This document shows positions 28,905 to 42,600 of a stretch of DNA of 64,000 bases, in pieces (the first letter of the stretch is position 1; each line of letters starts with the position of its first letter). This DNA comes from Planococcus citri. Taxonomy: Eukaryota > Arthropoda > Insecta > Hemiptera > Pseudococcidae. The position numbers and the translations under genes were made by a program. The stretch lies in NCBI RefSeq assembly GCF_950023065.1, contig NC_088679.1, positions 35,774,001-35,838,000 on the forward strand, given 5' to 3'. The notes below the pieces were generated by a model. It did no database searches and was not told where the DNA came from. It worked only from the letters and a program-made list of their open reading frames with translations.

Positions 28905-29130
28905 TTCAGTCAATTTTGAATTTTTCTAACGTTCGGCAAAAAAATCGAAAAATGAAGTTGGGCAGCTGAAAATTTGATTTTGGGAGGGTTTAGACCATGC
29001 TCTTTCCAAAAATCACGGTCCCGTTCAAATCGGAGGCGAACACCTCAAAAGGTTCCCTTATTAGCTTCTGGTATCTATAGGTGTTAATTAAATTGCATAC
29101 CCAGTTTGCCGTAAAATTTCTCGTAAAATA
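28905..29130. repeat. Dispersed repeat, right part, including the ~45-bp block (copy 2)
   Basis: 28905-29040 resembles 39540-39665 (TTTTGAATTTT, AAAAATCG, GAAAATTTGATTTTGGGAG and AAATCACGGTCCCGTTC versus AAATCGCAATTCCGTTC). 29081-29125 holds GTGTTAATTAAATTGCATAC then GTTTGCCGTAAAAT, matching 9380-9432 and 44455-44505. It is probably the right remainder of the repeat that was split by the array and the LTR element. Confidence 0.5.
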
Positions 29131-32100
29131 TGAGTACTTGATGGAAAAGGGATAATCAGCTGATTTTTAGCGTTCAAGCTCATTTTGATGCCATAAAAAC
29201 GAATATGAAAAGTGGTTTATTGTCTCAGGTTGAATCCGCCCCAATTGTGTGTCTTGCCTCTTCCTACCAATGGATTTTCCACCAATATCTTGTAAAATAT
29301 TAATCTTTACCAAAAGTTGCTCACAAGGGACCTTTTACCACCAGTTGTTACCGATTGAGTTAAAACTTAGTTAACTTGTAGTAGACTATGTCACCGAGAC
29401 CTCAGAACCAAATTTTGACCTGCCAAAATTGAATTTTCCATTTTTGGTGAATTTTTGATAATAGCGAAAATGCTTGGTAACTTGATTCTGCACAAAAAGA
29501 GTATCCATCTAAATACTTGAAGAGATGAAAATTTGAAAATTGGTTTTCATATTGAAGTCGACCCCCCTCCCATCGAATTTCCTCCATTTTTGATCTGAAT
29601 GTGGGACCTCCAGCACGAGTTGACTTCTCTCCAGCAATTTCTAATTACTCTAATATAGAAGTCGTTGTGATCAACTTTATTTGAAATTGCTAGAGAAAAT
29701 TCAACTTTTGCTGTAGGCCTCGGATCAACTCGAAAATAATGGAAATTGATAAGGGGGGAATACACTTTTTGAGTAGAATAGGAATACTGAATTTTATCAA
29801 AATCATCAGGCATTTATTTTCGCGATCCATCCCGTTGATTATTTTAAACGTTCTACTGTCTGTCCTGATCATTCAAAAAAAAAAAAAAAAAAATGGTCTT
29901 TTCAAAATATATTTGTGGTTTCTTTGATTTTCAAGTTACTTACGTAGAAGCTCATTCATCTAAGGTTTTCGCTTCCAAATGGCAATTGTGTCTTTTTAAC
30001 TTTCCAGATAGGCAACATATTCATCTGAAGTGTCTTTTTAATAGTAATCGGTACTAAGCTTACATTCAAAATTTCAGTCAAGTCTTTCAGTATTTTTTGA
30101 GCACCCAGTGCCATTCAAATCGGATATGACATTTTGATGATTTCAAAATGCTACCTCCTATACATAAGTATTAAGCCTATTTGATTCGTTTACTTTATTC
30201 ATCATCAATAGGAACTTAAACGCTGGTAATATCTAGATATCGAGTGGATATTTTTCTCAATAACTTTACGACTTTCGCGTCTATATGAAAAGCGTTCGCG
30301 AAATCATTAAGAATATTTCGTTACACGTACTGGTATAGGAAAATTTTGTACATTTTTTATACACGTCATATGAAAAAAGTTTATTTCACGTATGTCGATT
30401 CCGATCATTTTTCTCAATTTACCCCTCAAACTCGGCAAAAAAAAAAAAACTTTTTCGGAAGGTTTTCGAACGTTTCTTATTTTTTTGCTTCTGTTTGCTT
30501 ACTTATTTTTTCTAGCAAGTTTAGCCTTGGATATAAAGAATGGGAAAAAGATCGAAAAACGTATTTGAGAAAAGTTAAAACATCGTACAAAGTTGCCAAA
30601 TCTCACTACGTTTGAATTTTTTTTACATCGTTGTTCTTTTCACCATTTTTTTTTCATCTTACGGACTCGTTGTCTGGTCGACCAACTGGTCTGTGATTAT
30701 TTTCTCAAAAACTAAGGCGGTAATTTATCATCTAGAGGTGACGTTGTAACTTGTGTTCTTTATAAATAAAATGATTCTTGGTCGTTTTTAATTCCTCGGC
30801 ACGTACTAATGACAGTAGGAAGAGCAGCACGAAGTATGTGACGTGAAAACTGATGAAATATTCTTCAGATACCTACTACCTGGCATCGCATACTTGCGTA
30901 TTTTCTCTCTTTATCAATCATTCGAGAGGCAATGATAACATCTTCGCTGGGATTTTTTGTCATCAAAAGTACACTCGTCCGCGTCGGTGAAAATATGCTG
31001 CGAGTTTATTTTTTAGAAATCTTACTTGTATTTTGATTTTAATGGGGTATCTTAAAGAGAGGAAAGTTTAATATAAATTTAATTTTTCCATCCGTAAACG
31101 ATATTTCTGCAGGTGAAATTATTTTATTTTTGAGTTTCTATCTAGAGGGAAATTAATTCGAGTGGAATAAACGTAAAGTGCGCGTAAATGTATCTACAAC
31201 ACGCAGGTGAATGATAAATTAGAGATTTTTTTCAATGACTATCATCTTATATAGGCTAGGTAGCGTTTGAATTATGAAATTAGTTTTATTAGTGTTGATG
31301 AAATATAGGTGTACGATTTGATGTAATACCTAAGTTGAGTTGCTGCAATTGATAAAAATACTTTTACACGCTCGCACAATTTCCTGCAAAGCTGCATGAA
31401 AAATTCTCGCGTATTAATGGAAAAGTGCAAAGAAAATTAAAGTACTCGTAAGTACTATATATTATGTCTCGAAAACGTTATTCAATTCACTAGCGAATTC
31501 TCTATTTTTCGTATCCAGAAAAAGCAATTATCAAATGAAATTGGTTTTTTTACCTATGTTTCCCATTATTACCGTTGAATCAGCAGGCGAACCCGTTATG
31601 GTATTATTTCCCATGAAATCTGTACTTTAAGTGGTTTCATATATGAGTCCTTGTTTTATAAATAGGGGGTTTTCCATTTTCCCTTATGTGTTTCTGTTCT
31701 AGTTACATTTATAATTTTAAGTATTCAAAAATGAACAACCCTGGCTATTTTTGACGTAGTATGTACCTAGGTATAGGAATTGCGTGTATGAATTATTTGA
31801 TCTGATTTTGTGAGAAACTAATCAAGGTAGCAAAGAGTAATTTTCTATTGTATTCACTTGATCCCATACTACAATTTGTAGTTTTAATGTGATGGAAGTT
31901 CTTTGTGAAGGGACAGAAATATTGTGAAATTTAATAATGTTTCAAAATACCTAGGCTACCTACTTTATATCGTGCGAGGTTATTTAGGAATACTGGAGCC
32001 ATTTGGGAAATTCATGTTTTTTCCATTTTGAGATTTCAGGTCTGTTCATAATGGTGCAACTTTTATTTAACCTATACCTGTACTCCTTAAATTCGAGGTA

Positions 32101-34199
32101 AGACCTCCTAATCGTTAGAAATTTTTTCATTTTAGTCAAATGTTAACTTCAATTCCTCACTGTCTACGTACTTCAATTCTTAGATAGGTACACCGCATGA
32201 AATTATACCTACTTCTCCAAGACAGTCAGATCTCATATGCTTATTTTGCGTACAAAATAAATTCAATACACATCTACATCGTGTAAAAAAGAAAACAGTA
32301 GCTAAACAGACGTAAAAGAGTGTTGCTAGTATGCTCAATGCTGGCGTAAGAATCCTTTCACGAGCAGATAATTGCGTGTTTCGTTTTTCGTTCAGATTCG
32401 TTTGAGTTATCGCGCTTCATCAAAGTTCAATATATAGAAAAAAGCCGAATTCTTCTCATATTCTTCGTTGTTTGTTCGTTTCATTGTCAAAATGGTCTTA
32501 TTGTACGTACGGGTTTCTTCGGCCGCTGTAATAGGCTGTAAAATTTAAAAAATTCCAACATTTTAGCTTAATAAGCTTTCTTGTCGACGTGATTAAAATT
32601 AATCATGGTATAGTGAGCTTGAATAAATTGCTTTATACAAGGCGAATATCTGAAAGCTACTTAAATTACGGAATTTTTACTCAGCACGAGGTATTTTGGT
32701 CTTTTGATATTTTTCGCATCGTGTAGTTTCATGTGGACGAGAGTTCGTTTTCATCGGATTCGGATATAATGTACCTATTATGTACATAAGATGTTTTTTA
32801 GTGGAAATTTTTGGCTGATAAAATTTCTCGAGAGTTTATAATGTCGGAGGAATTAAAATTATTTGAGTTTATAATTGAAAAAAAAGCCACCAACTGAAAT
32901 ACGAATGTTTGAGGTTAAAACTAAAAGTTGAACACTGGTAGAAAAAAAAAGAACCTATTAGAACTTCGTGTACAAAACTAACCAGTAGAGTAAGTATATA
33001 CCCAACAACGTAAATTAATTTCACTTTTCTTTGTTTTCTGCTATAACTTGTTGCAATACGAGCAGAAACTCGCCTTTAAAATTCATTGTGTTATTAAATT
33101 TTACATTTTCCAAGCCAGCATCGTGATGTATACGTAATTCTCGTCGAGTGCAGATTCTCAATATTAAAGATCAAAGGAACACGTAATGTGGTGTTGCGGG
33201 AAATTAAATGAACCGGGTGCGGCAACTTATGAGATGGTCGTTTTCACAATGTTGAATTCTCATGGTATAACCATAAATTGTTTGGCTAACATGTTACACG
33301 AGCCAAGGTTAAAAGCAAAGAGTTTTAATGTAATTTTATTCCATTGCTTTTGGCCTTACACACGATGCGTTTCATTTTGAAATTGCTGCGCTCTGCGAAT
33401 GCGATACAAGAGACAGAGCTCTAGGAGAAATTTTAATGGGAAAATTTTGATATTAAAAGCAAGCAGGTAAGGCAATTTTTGAGATCAGGGCATTCGGCAT
33501 AAATTGTAATGCGATAGGTTTATTATTTTTTCAAAATTTCATTCGAAAATTTTTAGATTGCCTAATTTTATTACTCAAATACATATGTATACATATGTAT
33601 TATGTACCATACCCATTTGAAATATTGTTGTGATTTATGATGGAAATTTTATTGTTGAATTCAAGTCTGGATACTGTTATGGGAATTTCAAGTAACAATT
33701 TTAAGCAAGAAATTCATTGTGAAAACTTGTTTTTAATATTATAAATGGTTTCTCTCTTTAAAAAATTGAAAATCTTCAAAAGAATTGAATTTACCCAAGT
33801 ATGTAGATGAGGAAATCTTTACAACCTTTCAATTCCAATTGAATTGAAACTTGCTTCACTGAAAGAACATAATTATTAGTATCCACATTTCAGAGCTAGG
33901 TTTTGAGCTACGTAAAGTTGAGTTCAGAAATCTTGGCAAATTTCTGAAAATGGGTGACATAAAACATTGACATAGGCACTTTATTTATTTTGTACCCACA
34001 AAAATAGAGCAAAATTGTGATAAGTGATTTAAAATAACTTTTGTAGCTTCAGAAGGGGTTTTACCAGCTGTGATGAGTGCATTTTTCGAAATTAAAAAAA
34101 TCTTACTTGGACTAAAATGAGTGAAAAAAATCGAAGATTTTTAATTTCTCTGAAATTACAATACATATATATATAATATGATATTAGGTATGTAGAGTT
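29131..34199. other. AT-rich intronic stretch
   Basis: No gene supportable. It contains poly-A (29876-29892) and CATATGTATACATATGTAT at about 33582, plus several TACCTA/TAGGTA words. Open frames of 60-90 codons are low-complexity chance frames. Confidence 0.45.
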
Positions 34200-35560
34200 G
34201 GAATTAGTCTAGTCATAAATTTAGGCCACTCGTGTGACTCTCCTATACACTTATTGAGTATAGGTATCAGGGAGCATCTGAAATCTTTCCCTCTATACCT
34301 AAAATCAAAACTCATTCTTTCCAAAAACATTCACCTATTAAAAACTGTTGACTGTCTCTCTCTCACCACAGACTCACAAAAATTGATCCCAATCTCCCAT
34401 ATGCTTATGACTGATATCTTGATAAAGCCTCTTCCATTCTAAACTCCCTTCAGCTATACCCTCTTCCCCCATTCTATTAAGAAAATCCTACAAAAACTAA
34501 GAAAAATATTCTCTCATTTAATACATCATTACTTGAACACTCCCAACTCAATGTTCAAGCCATCAGTGACTTTATCGCTCAGTATAATGATTTCATTTTT
34601 ATTTACACCAATGACCAATGGGTCAAAGTCTGTGGATTGTTGTGGTTGTTTATCATGATAGCGAAGTTTTGTGATTTCTGTTTCCATGCTTGTTCAGTAT
34701 TCTTTCATGTGAACTATACACTGCACGTATGTCTTTAAACATGGCAATTGAGAGCAGACTCGACAAAATTGTGTTCTTCACGGATTCGCTAAATTGTATC
34801 TCTCAATTAAGATCTAAATCAAAGAAACATTCGATTGCCTCAGAAATCTCATCTCTCCAATGTGACATTGATGTTAACATAGCCCGGATTCCAGCCCACT
34901 CAGGAATTTTGGGAAATGAAACAGCAGACTCAGTAGCAAAGCAGCCACTAAAAATTTCACTGTGTCTGATATTGTGATGGAAGCCGTATGTTTGCGGTTA
35001 ATTTCCAGCCAAATTCACACCTCCAACGTTCAAGATTTGCCCAGGAAGCAGGCCATATACCCTCCTCACCCACTATTATCTCTTCAAAAAAGAATCTCGT
35101 CCAATATGCTCTACATGTCCAAGTCCAGCCAAATACTATCAACTGGCAATACTGGCAACTCCATCGAAAAATGGTGCTTTACCCTCCTAGCAGCCTGGGG
35201 TGAAGTTAAATTTTACCACAACCATCTGATTTGCTGATTCGAATCTGGTGGACGCACGAGATTCAAACCAGTTATAAACTAACCAATCAGAGCATTTTTT
35301 ATACGAGTTAGTTTCAACCCAGGCCGTTGAGATTGCACTACTGTTGTGACAAAAACGTTCAATGTATTTTGAATGGAGTTGCTAGTATTGGTAGTTGATA
35401 GTATTTGGTTCAACTCACTATCTTCCACATCCTGCTCACCTGTCAAGATCACACCAATTTAAGAAAGTCACTAAACCTTCCCAAAACTCTACTCGAAATA
35501 GCTCAAAACCCTCCAGCCTTACTCTCCTTTCTCCAAAAATCCAACCTGCTCTCGTTAATG
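34200..35560 (+). pseudogene. LINE (non-LTR retrotransposon) 3' fragment with RNase H remnant
   Basis: 34690-34960 encodes a recognisable LINE RNase H: ELYTARMSL, VFFTDSLNCI, IARIPAHSGILGNE and ADSVAK, keeping Glu, the second Asp and the last Asp-bearing motif. The first Asp motif appears decayed as YTNDQ in the upstream frame near 34605. Further fragments in changing frames follow. 35395-35540 in another frame reads HILLTCQDHTNLRKSL then a Leu-rich tail, as in the C-termini of Jockey/I-type LINE ORF2. Stops and frameshifts make it a dead copy. The RT part is not recognisable. Confidence 0.75.
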
Positions 35561-38500
35561 TAACACAGTATATGTACAATAACTTTTGCCTCTTGCCTCA
35601 TAGCATGTACATGGCACGGTGACAAACCAACAGGTAACAGGTAGGTAAAAATCGACAAATTTTTTGAACATTTGAGTTGATGGTTTAGTTGGTCTTTTTT
35701 TTATAACGTATGTGTTGCGAGAATAAAAAATTACGGGAAAAATACTGGAAAAGAAGATCAGCAAAATAAAATTTTTGAAACAAATTTTTCTTTCCAGGCG
35801 CTAAAAAATTTTCTCAGTGAAAATGTTTCAAGGTTTCTTATCCATCAAAATCAAAAAATAAGAGCGTAAAAAAGTAACCAGGCTTGATGATCTAATCCAA
35901 TTGAAATGAGTAGGTATATCATATAGATTCCCATTAGAATTTTTTTCAGCAGATTTTTTAAAAATTTTGTTTTCTCCTTCTTTTCTTGCACAAAAGTGAA
36001 TTTTGAAGTAAACGATTAATTGTGGATTGAAAAACTTTATGAAATACGATACCACAAACGGCGACGCTCTGAAGCTACTTGGTATTTTTTGGCGCAACAC
36101 CAAAGTTGTGGCAACACTACTTGTACAAATACGAGTAGCCCGCCTGTCTAAGCATAAGCATAAGCAAGCACATTGTGTTGGAGTACAGCGAGAAAAATTA
36201 ACAAAAGTCGGCTCCAAATTACAACTTTTTGCTTCGCTTCCAAAGATACACGCAACTAATCAGATAAAAAACAAGTCTCGAAAAATAATTACACCAGTAA
36301 AGCTGCGAACAATTATAAAAACAACGAAAAAAAATCATTCGGTTGCTCGACAATAGCACAAAGAATTTTAAAAAATCGCCATTTTCCACTTGTTCGACCC
36401 GAAAGCACAAGTCACAGAAGTTCTCGTTGGCAAAAAAGTTGAGAGGTAAATCGATACTTGAAAAGTTTAACATTTTACCCATTCATCTCTTTAATTAAAA
36501 TTTACTATTCTAAATGGAAACTGTTGCTTTCGTAGAGAAAAAATCTGAAAGAATGGAAGCACTTTTTGAAAAAAAAAGAAAGAAAAAAAATAGAGAAAGA
36601 AACAACACGAAAAATTTCTCATCAAAATACTCGCTGTTAACGAACTTACAAGTTTATTGTCAAGGTGACTCAGTTTGCTAGGTACATAGACATACACTTG
36701 GAAACAATGTTTACCCTTGAACTTATAGGCTGCTTTTTGTGCTAAAATCGCGATATGAAGTAGGTGTTCGGCAACAAGAAGACAAGTATTGAGCAATTTA
36801 GCACCGTACCTATTACTTATGCAGACTTTTTAATTATAAAGCTGAAATTGAAACGAACGATGAAAATTAATACCGCGTTGTTGTCGTCATCGTCGTCGTC
36901 GTCGTCCTGTAGCACAACTTGATGGGCGAATTGAAAGGCCATTGTACAAAAAACATCGATTTCGTCTCTGTGACAAAATGTAGGTAGATACCTACACTTC
37001 TATATAGCTGGAGTTACACTCAATATACTCATCGTCGTCTATTTGACAACAAATACGAGTGCTACGCGTTGTTATCGCCATAACAAAAGAGAACTGGCTT
37101 TTGAATCGAGAGTCGAAAATAACGATGACGACATAAGCAACAAAAACGCCGGAATCTTTTAATAGGTATAATTCAGTTTAAACTCGATACACCAAACACA
37201 TAACTAAGCTGTTATGCCTAAAACACAATTAAACTTCTCTCACAGAGTAATACACTATTCCCATAATGAAACACAAGTAAAAGGTCTTCCATGCACAGGG
37301 ATTGCCTCTATACCGACACATAAGCGAAAATTCGATTAAATTATTAAATTAATTCGAGCCTCTGTCGGAAGCTTTTCTCTGGCCGAAGGACATCTCTGAA
37401 TTTCAAATTGTTCGTAAAACGCGACGAACGACGTTTTCAACTTACATCCCAGGCCTTTAGAAAAGCGTGACTACTCGTCAGACATAAAGCAACAAATGCT
37501 TTTGGCGTGTGACTTCGCTTTGATTTTGCTAATGCCATCGAATAGAAGCTTCAGCTTTTAAAAACACCGTAAGTATAGTCCTTTCAGATATGTACTGAGT
37601 GTTCCATTCGATATGTTGGATAATTTTCCAAGTACTACAGCATCCAAAACTACACAACAGCAGTAAATTGGTTTGCTGCTGATTCTGAAGATTGAAAGGG
37701 GCGAAGTTACGTGTGCATTTAAGCTGATGATGATCTTTTGCACATTTAACCCAAAAACATGACATTGACACAAAATCAAGAAGTATTACGCTGATATCAA
37801 AACCGACACTTCAAATTCGTTGAATTTCTCACCAACTCGATGACACAACATCACTTTTTTAGTATAGGTGCTCAGCTACTCGTTGTACAATACAATATAC
37901 TCGTACCGCAGAATGTATTTTCGGATTGGAAAGCCCACCGCAATACAATCACTTTCACATACGAGACATATGAAGCGAAAATTCGATCATATTTCCATCT
38001 AAGGTTTACATTGTATTCGGTTTATTTACACGTTAAAGCAACGCTGAAAAAGCGTAAAAATTAAATTTCACCCAAGGCTTCCAATTCGTACACACACATA
38101 CGTATATGGAGACAACTACGTGGGAAATTTTTCAACGAGTGTTTCGCAGCACACAAATACCTACTCACCAATCCTGGATTCTGGTTTTTATTCGAATTAC
38201 AAATTATACCGTACAAGGAGCCAGACTTTTGTATATACAGCTGATATGAATTCATTTACACACAAGAAACCCAAACAGACTATGTTTACTTTCAAACATG
38301 GAATTTTCAACAACTTTTTTTTTCTATCTATTGAAATGTTACTTCAATTGAATAAAACTGTAAGCACAAGTGAATAGTAAATTTTGGAAAAATTTCGCTT
38401 TTTATCGAGAAGCAAACACATACGCGTCGTCGTTGTATGTATGTACTATTTACCAAGACCGAGAGTATTCTCGCAACGAATTCGGACCAAGGTTAACGAA

Positions 38501-39104
38501 AGCAACAGCCCAATCGAAATTGCGTTAGTTTTTACAGGGTAATAAAATTTTACTCGTGTACATATCGTACTTTAACGTGCCATATGTTACAACTATAGAG
38601 CAGCCTCGGATACCGAGACATATTTTTTACTGCGATAAAATTAGCTGAATTTTTGTAAATTTAGAGAAAAAAAAAGAATAAAAAGAAAGGAGTGTTCACA
38701 CTTGCTTTTTTGTTGATACAGATGTACATTATTTATTTTTTATGATTTTTACAAAATAAAAAAATAAACATTTTGGACAATTAATTTTTTTAAAAAATGT
38801 AAGTAAAGTAGATATTATTAAGGAAAAATTAAGAGTATGAAACTTAATCTTGAAAACGCGAATTAGCAATTTCACCGTTTCCAGCAATTACGTAGCCTCC
38901 AGCGCGATTTTCAATTTCTCCAGAAGTATTGAATATCTCTAGAATGGCGGGAGAATTAATTTAGGCAGCTAATTTAAGCATACTTAAGCTTATTTCCAGG
39001 AGAATATCGACTTTTCAAAAAAAAAAATCCTTGTAAATAATACTGGTGAAAAAGTACCATAAACCGCCACAGATTTGTAGCAGCCCAAATTAGTTTCCGC
39101 ACCT
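35561..39104. other. AT-rich intronic stretch with a GTC microsatellite
   Basis: 36888-36907 is a short (GTC)n run. A 109-codon frame at 36027-36356 is basic and overlaps an antisense frame; I see no domain in it. Nothing else can be supported. Confidence 0.45.
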
Positions 39105-39680
39105 TTAAGAAAAATTCAAAAATTCTGGAGAAATTGAAAATCACGCTGGATGAGACTTCAGACTGGCGAGAAATACAAGTGAAATTCAGATTTGGAAGGT
39201 TAATTTTAAACAAAATGTAGCTATTTGTGCGAATTTAAAAAATTTCTTAACGAACAGAAAATTTTTAAGTGTGGGTCTAGGTACCAACCTAAGTAGATAA
39301 GCGAATATTATTCTGGTCAAAAACAAAAAAAAACATTCAAGATATTCGCTTAAAAATCAGCTCCAACGTGAATAAACTCGTGAAACAGGTCAGGAATAAG
39401 CCAGCACACATTTTTTTTTCAGCTATCCAAATTTATTTTCTCGCTTTTTAGAGAAATTCAAAATTCTGGAGGAATCAAAAATTTCTCTGGAGGCTCCCGA
39501 ATGTCCAAAAACAGTGGAATTCAATGTGGGAGTGATTTAAAGAAAATAGTGAATTTTGGATTTTCAAAAATTCGTCCAAAAGTTGAAAAATCAGTTTGGA
39601 TAGCGGAAATTTTGATTATGAGAGTTTCAGACTAGACTCTTCTCATAAATCGCAATTCCGTTCGTCAGCATTAATTCTGA
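39105..39680. repeat. Dispersed AT-rich repeat, copies B1 and B2
   Basis: 39105-39235 carries AAATTCTGGAGAAATTGAAAATCACGCTGG. 39345-39680 carries GAATAAACTCGTGAAACAGGTC, CAGCTATCCAAATTTATT, TTCAAAATTCTGGAGG and GGCTCCCGAATG, in the same order as copy A at 15755. The two sub-copies suggest a local duplication or two insertions. Confidence 0.6.
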
Positions 39681-42600
39681 AATTTCAAAATATCATGATT
39701 GGTATTTCATGAGTAGGGCAATTAACCCAAAATATGCTCTCATTTGAGGTAAAATATTGAATATTATATTCGATTTTTTGGAGTGAAATATGGGCCAAAA
39801 TATTCCATGATTTTGTCAAAAACATTCAAAAAAATATATTGGGTTGCCCTATTCAAAATACGAGATTCAGATGCATCAATTTTCTAATATTTGAATTTTT
39901 TCGTTTTCTTTTCGGAGAAAAAAATGCAAAAATTAGCACAAATTTGAAGGAATTCAAAGAATTGTGCCCATATCAATCGGAAGGTCCACAATAAATGTTG
40001 GGTACTCCAAGTTTATGGGTACTGAATTTTAATTAGTAACTTGTTTGTGGTAGGTACCGATTGATTTTTCGAAAACTGAAAAATTCAAAAATCCTCCAGA
40101 AACTTCTGAATGTCTGGAATTCTCCCTTTCTCTCCACACAGTAGATTAAGAATTAAAAAATATGATGTGAATTATTTTGAATCAAACGTATAAACGTTCT
40201 TCGCCAATTAAGCACATGAGATTTTTGATGATATTTTTGTAAGCCTTTAAAATTTCCAAAATTCATTAAAATGCTAAAAATGAAATTCAATTCTTGAAAT
40301 TTTTAGTGGTGATGTATTTTTGCAATTTGATAACCTGTTTTGAGATACACTAAGAAGAAAGAATGTTGAGATATTTGATAAACTAACTCAATCAATGCAT
40401 TCAAAAATGGCTGAAGAATACTTACCTAATATCGATCGTACTCCATCAATTTTGGATCACGAATCGATTGTTGATTGTTCGGTAGATTTGAATAAATCAA
40501 TCAGCCTATTCAATTCAGAATAATAATACATATCAATGTTACATTTGAATGGCACGATTTTGAATTTTTCATTGAGAGATGTAAAAAAATTTAAATCACG
40601 AATTTGATGAATCATTTTGTAAAATTGTGTGCAAGAAAATCGGATGAAATAAATCTTCTTCAGGCGAGTTCATTTTTTAAGGAGAGAGTCTTTTTAAATC
40701 CTTCATTTTTTTTTCTGAATATGGTTTAGATTACGATTCGATCATGAAATCTCTCTTTTTAATTTCCCGATGGCACAGAATAGGCACATATCTATTTTTT
40801 ACATTTTGCGACTACACTATTATTTGATAGCTCACAGGCTGGTTATTGATTCACTAAGCCATTAAAAATAGAATTCGCACAAAATTCTGAAATCACGTTT
40901 GCACTTCTCGGTAGGAAAAAATCAAAACCCAACTTGAAATTTCAAACTTTTAAAACTACGACAAAGAATGTTTTCTTTTTAAAAATATAGCAGAGTACTT
41001 CTTCACAACTTTCGAATATATTTCACATCGAAGTGGTAAAATTTTCATATCAAATCATTCAAAATACACTGGGCAATCTTATTTTGCACAAGAAGTTCTG
41101 CACTTGGACCCAGTTTTAAAGTATCTGCGAGCAAAAATGTTTTTATAATGATAAAAAGAAAACCTTCGAATTTTCCTCATCTCGAACAAGATGAAGAAGA
41201 AGAAGAAAAAAGAGGAAAAATCAAACTATATTCTCGAAAGTCATAACACGATTCGGTCGACCACCTTTCAACAATATCACGAATAACCATAGCAGTGGCA
41301 TTTTTCTCTTATAATAGGTATTTGGAAAAGTTTGTTGGTGAAAGAATCATGGCGTGTATTAGTGAAAGGACCAGCTGTCAGCAATTTAGAGAAATTTAGA
41401 AAAACCATTATTATTCTTTAGTATCATTTTTTTTCTTTATGTGCGTTTTATCTGTTACATAAAAATGCTTTCTGCCTGATACCTAATATTGAGGAAATGA
41501 TGGCGAATTTTTCGGGTGAAAAAAGCAGTAGGTATCACGAGATTGAAAACATTTCGATATTTTGTCGCCATTTGATTACGTACGCGACCACTGTACCATG
41601 CAGAAAATAATAGATAGTATCTTACCTACTCAGACTCTAAACTATGTAATAATGGTAATAAAAACATCGATAAAAATAAACGTGAGATAGATTCGATAGA
41701 ATACATATAATATATATATATATATTTTTTAAACCAACAATTCTATCAAAAAAAAGCGCAATTTCACATTTAAAATTAGTACGTATTATTTTTCTAATTT
41801 CATGCGACGTTTTGTACGAATTATATACGATATTAATGTCGAAAGCCCCTTTTATAAACCTGTAGTACACTCTCCTCGCGTCGTGACACTTACTCCGTGC
41901 ATTTTGATAACTTATTCGCGAACGGTATGACCGTGGAAATATTTTCATTTAATTAAAACTTCAACTTTATACGAGGACGTGTAGAATTATGTTGCTAATT
42001 TAAATTATTCGTGTTTACGAAGCATATTTACGTATTTAAACGACCACCTAGCGCCGATAATGTGCGCAATTTAGCCTCGTTCGGTATTTTTATGAGGGTA
42101 TTTTTATACCATGAGAAAAATTTTCAACATATATCGAATAACTGATTGTGAGTTACATGCAGCTTATCTTGATCCAACCCCCGCTGTTCGAATTAATCCG
42201 AGTAATTTGTACAAAAGCTTACAGAACATCGGCAGATTGGGCCGCAGATAAAAAAAAACACTCACTATACGAATCACTAAAAACATTTGTTTAGGTTACG
42301 AAACAATAGAGATATTTTTATCTGCAACATTTTGTAAAGTAGCCAAATGAAAACGAAGCTGTATCGAGGGTAAATTCGAGGGGTTGAAGAAAAATCGCAA
42401 AAGAGAACGTGTTAACATTCGATTATCAAAATATACTCGGTCATTTGAAAGCAATGAAATTATCGTTATGCTCGTGGTGCCAAATTACATTATCCTTTTT
42501 TTTTTTTTTTTCAAAACCTTTCAAAATATGTGATAATTGATCAAACGATTTTACACGTCGATAATATACGAAGAAAGCAAAATTTACCGCTTTGTGTTTT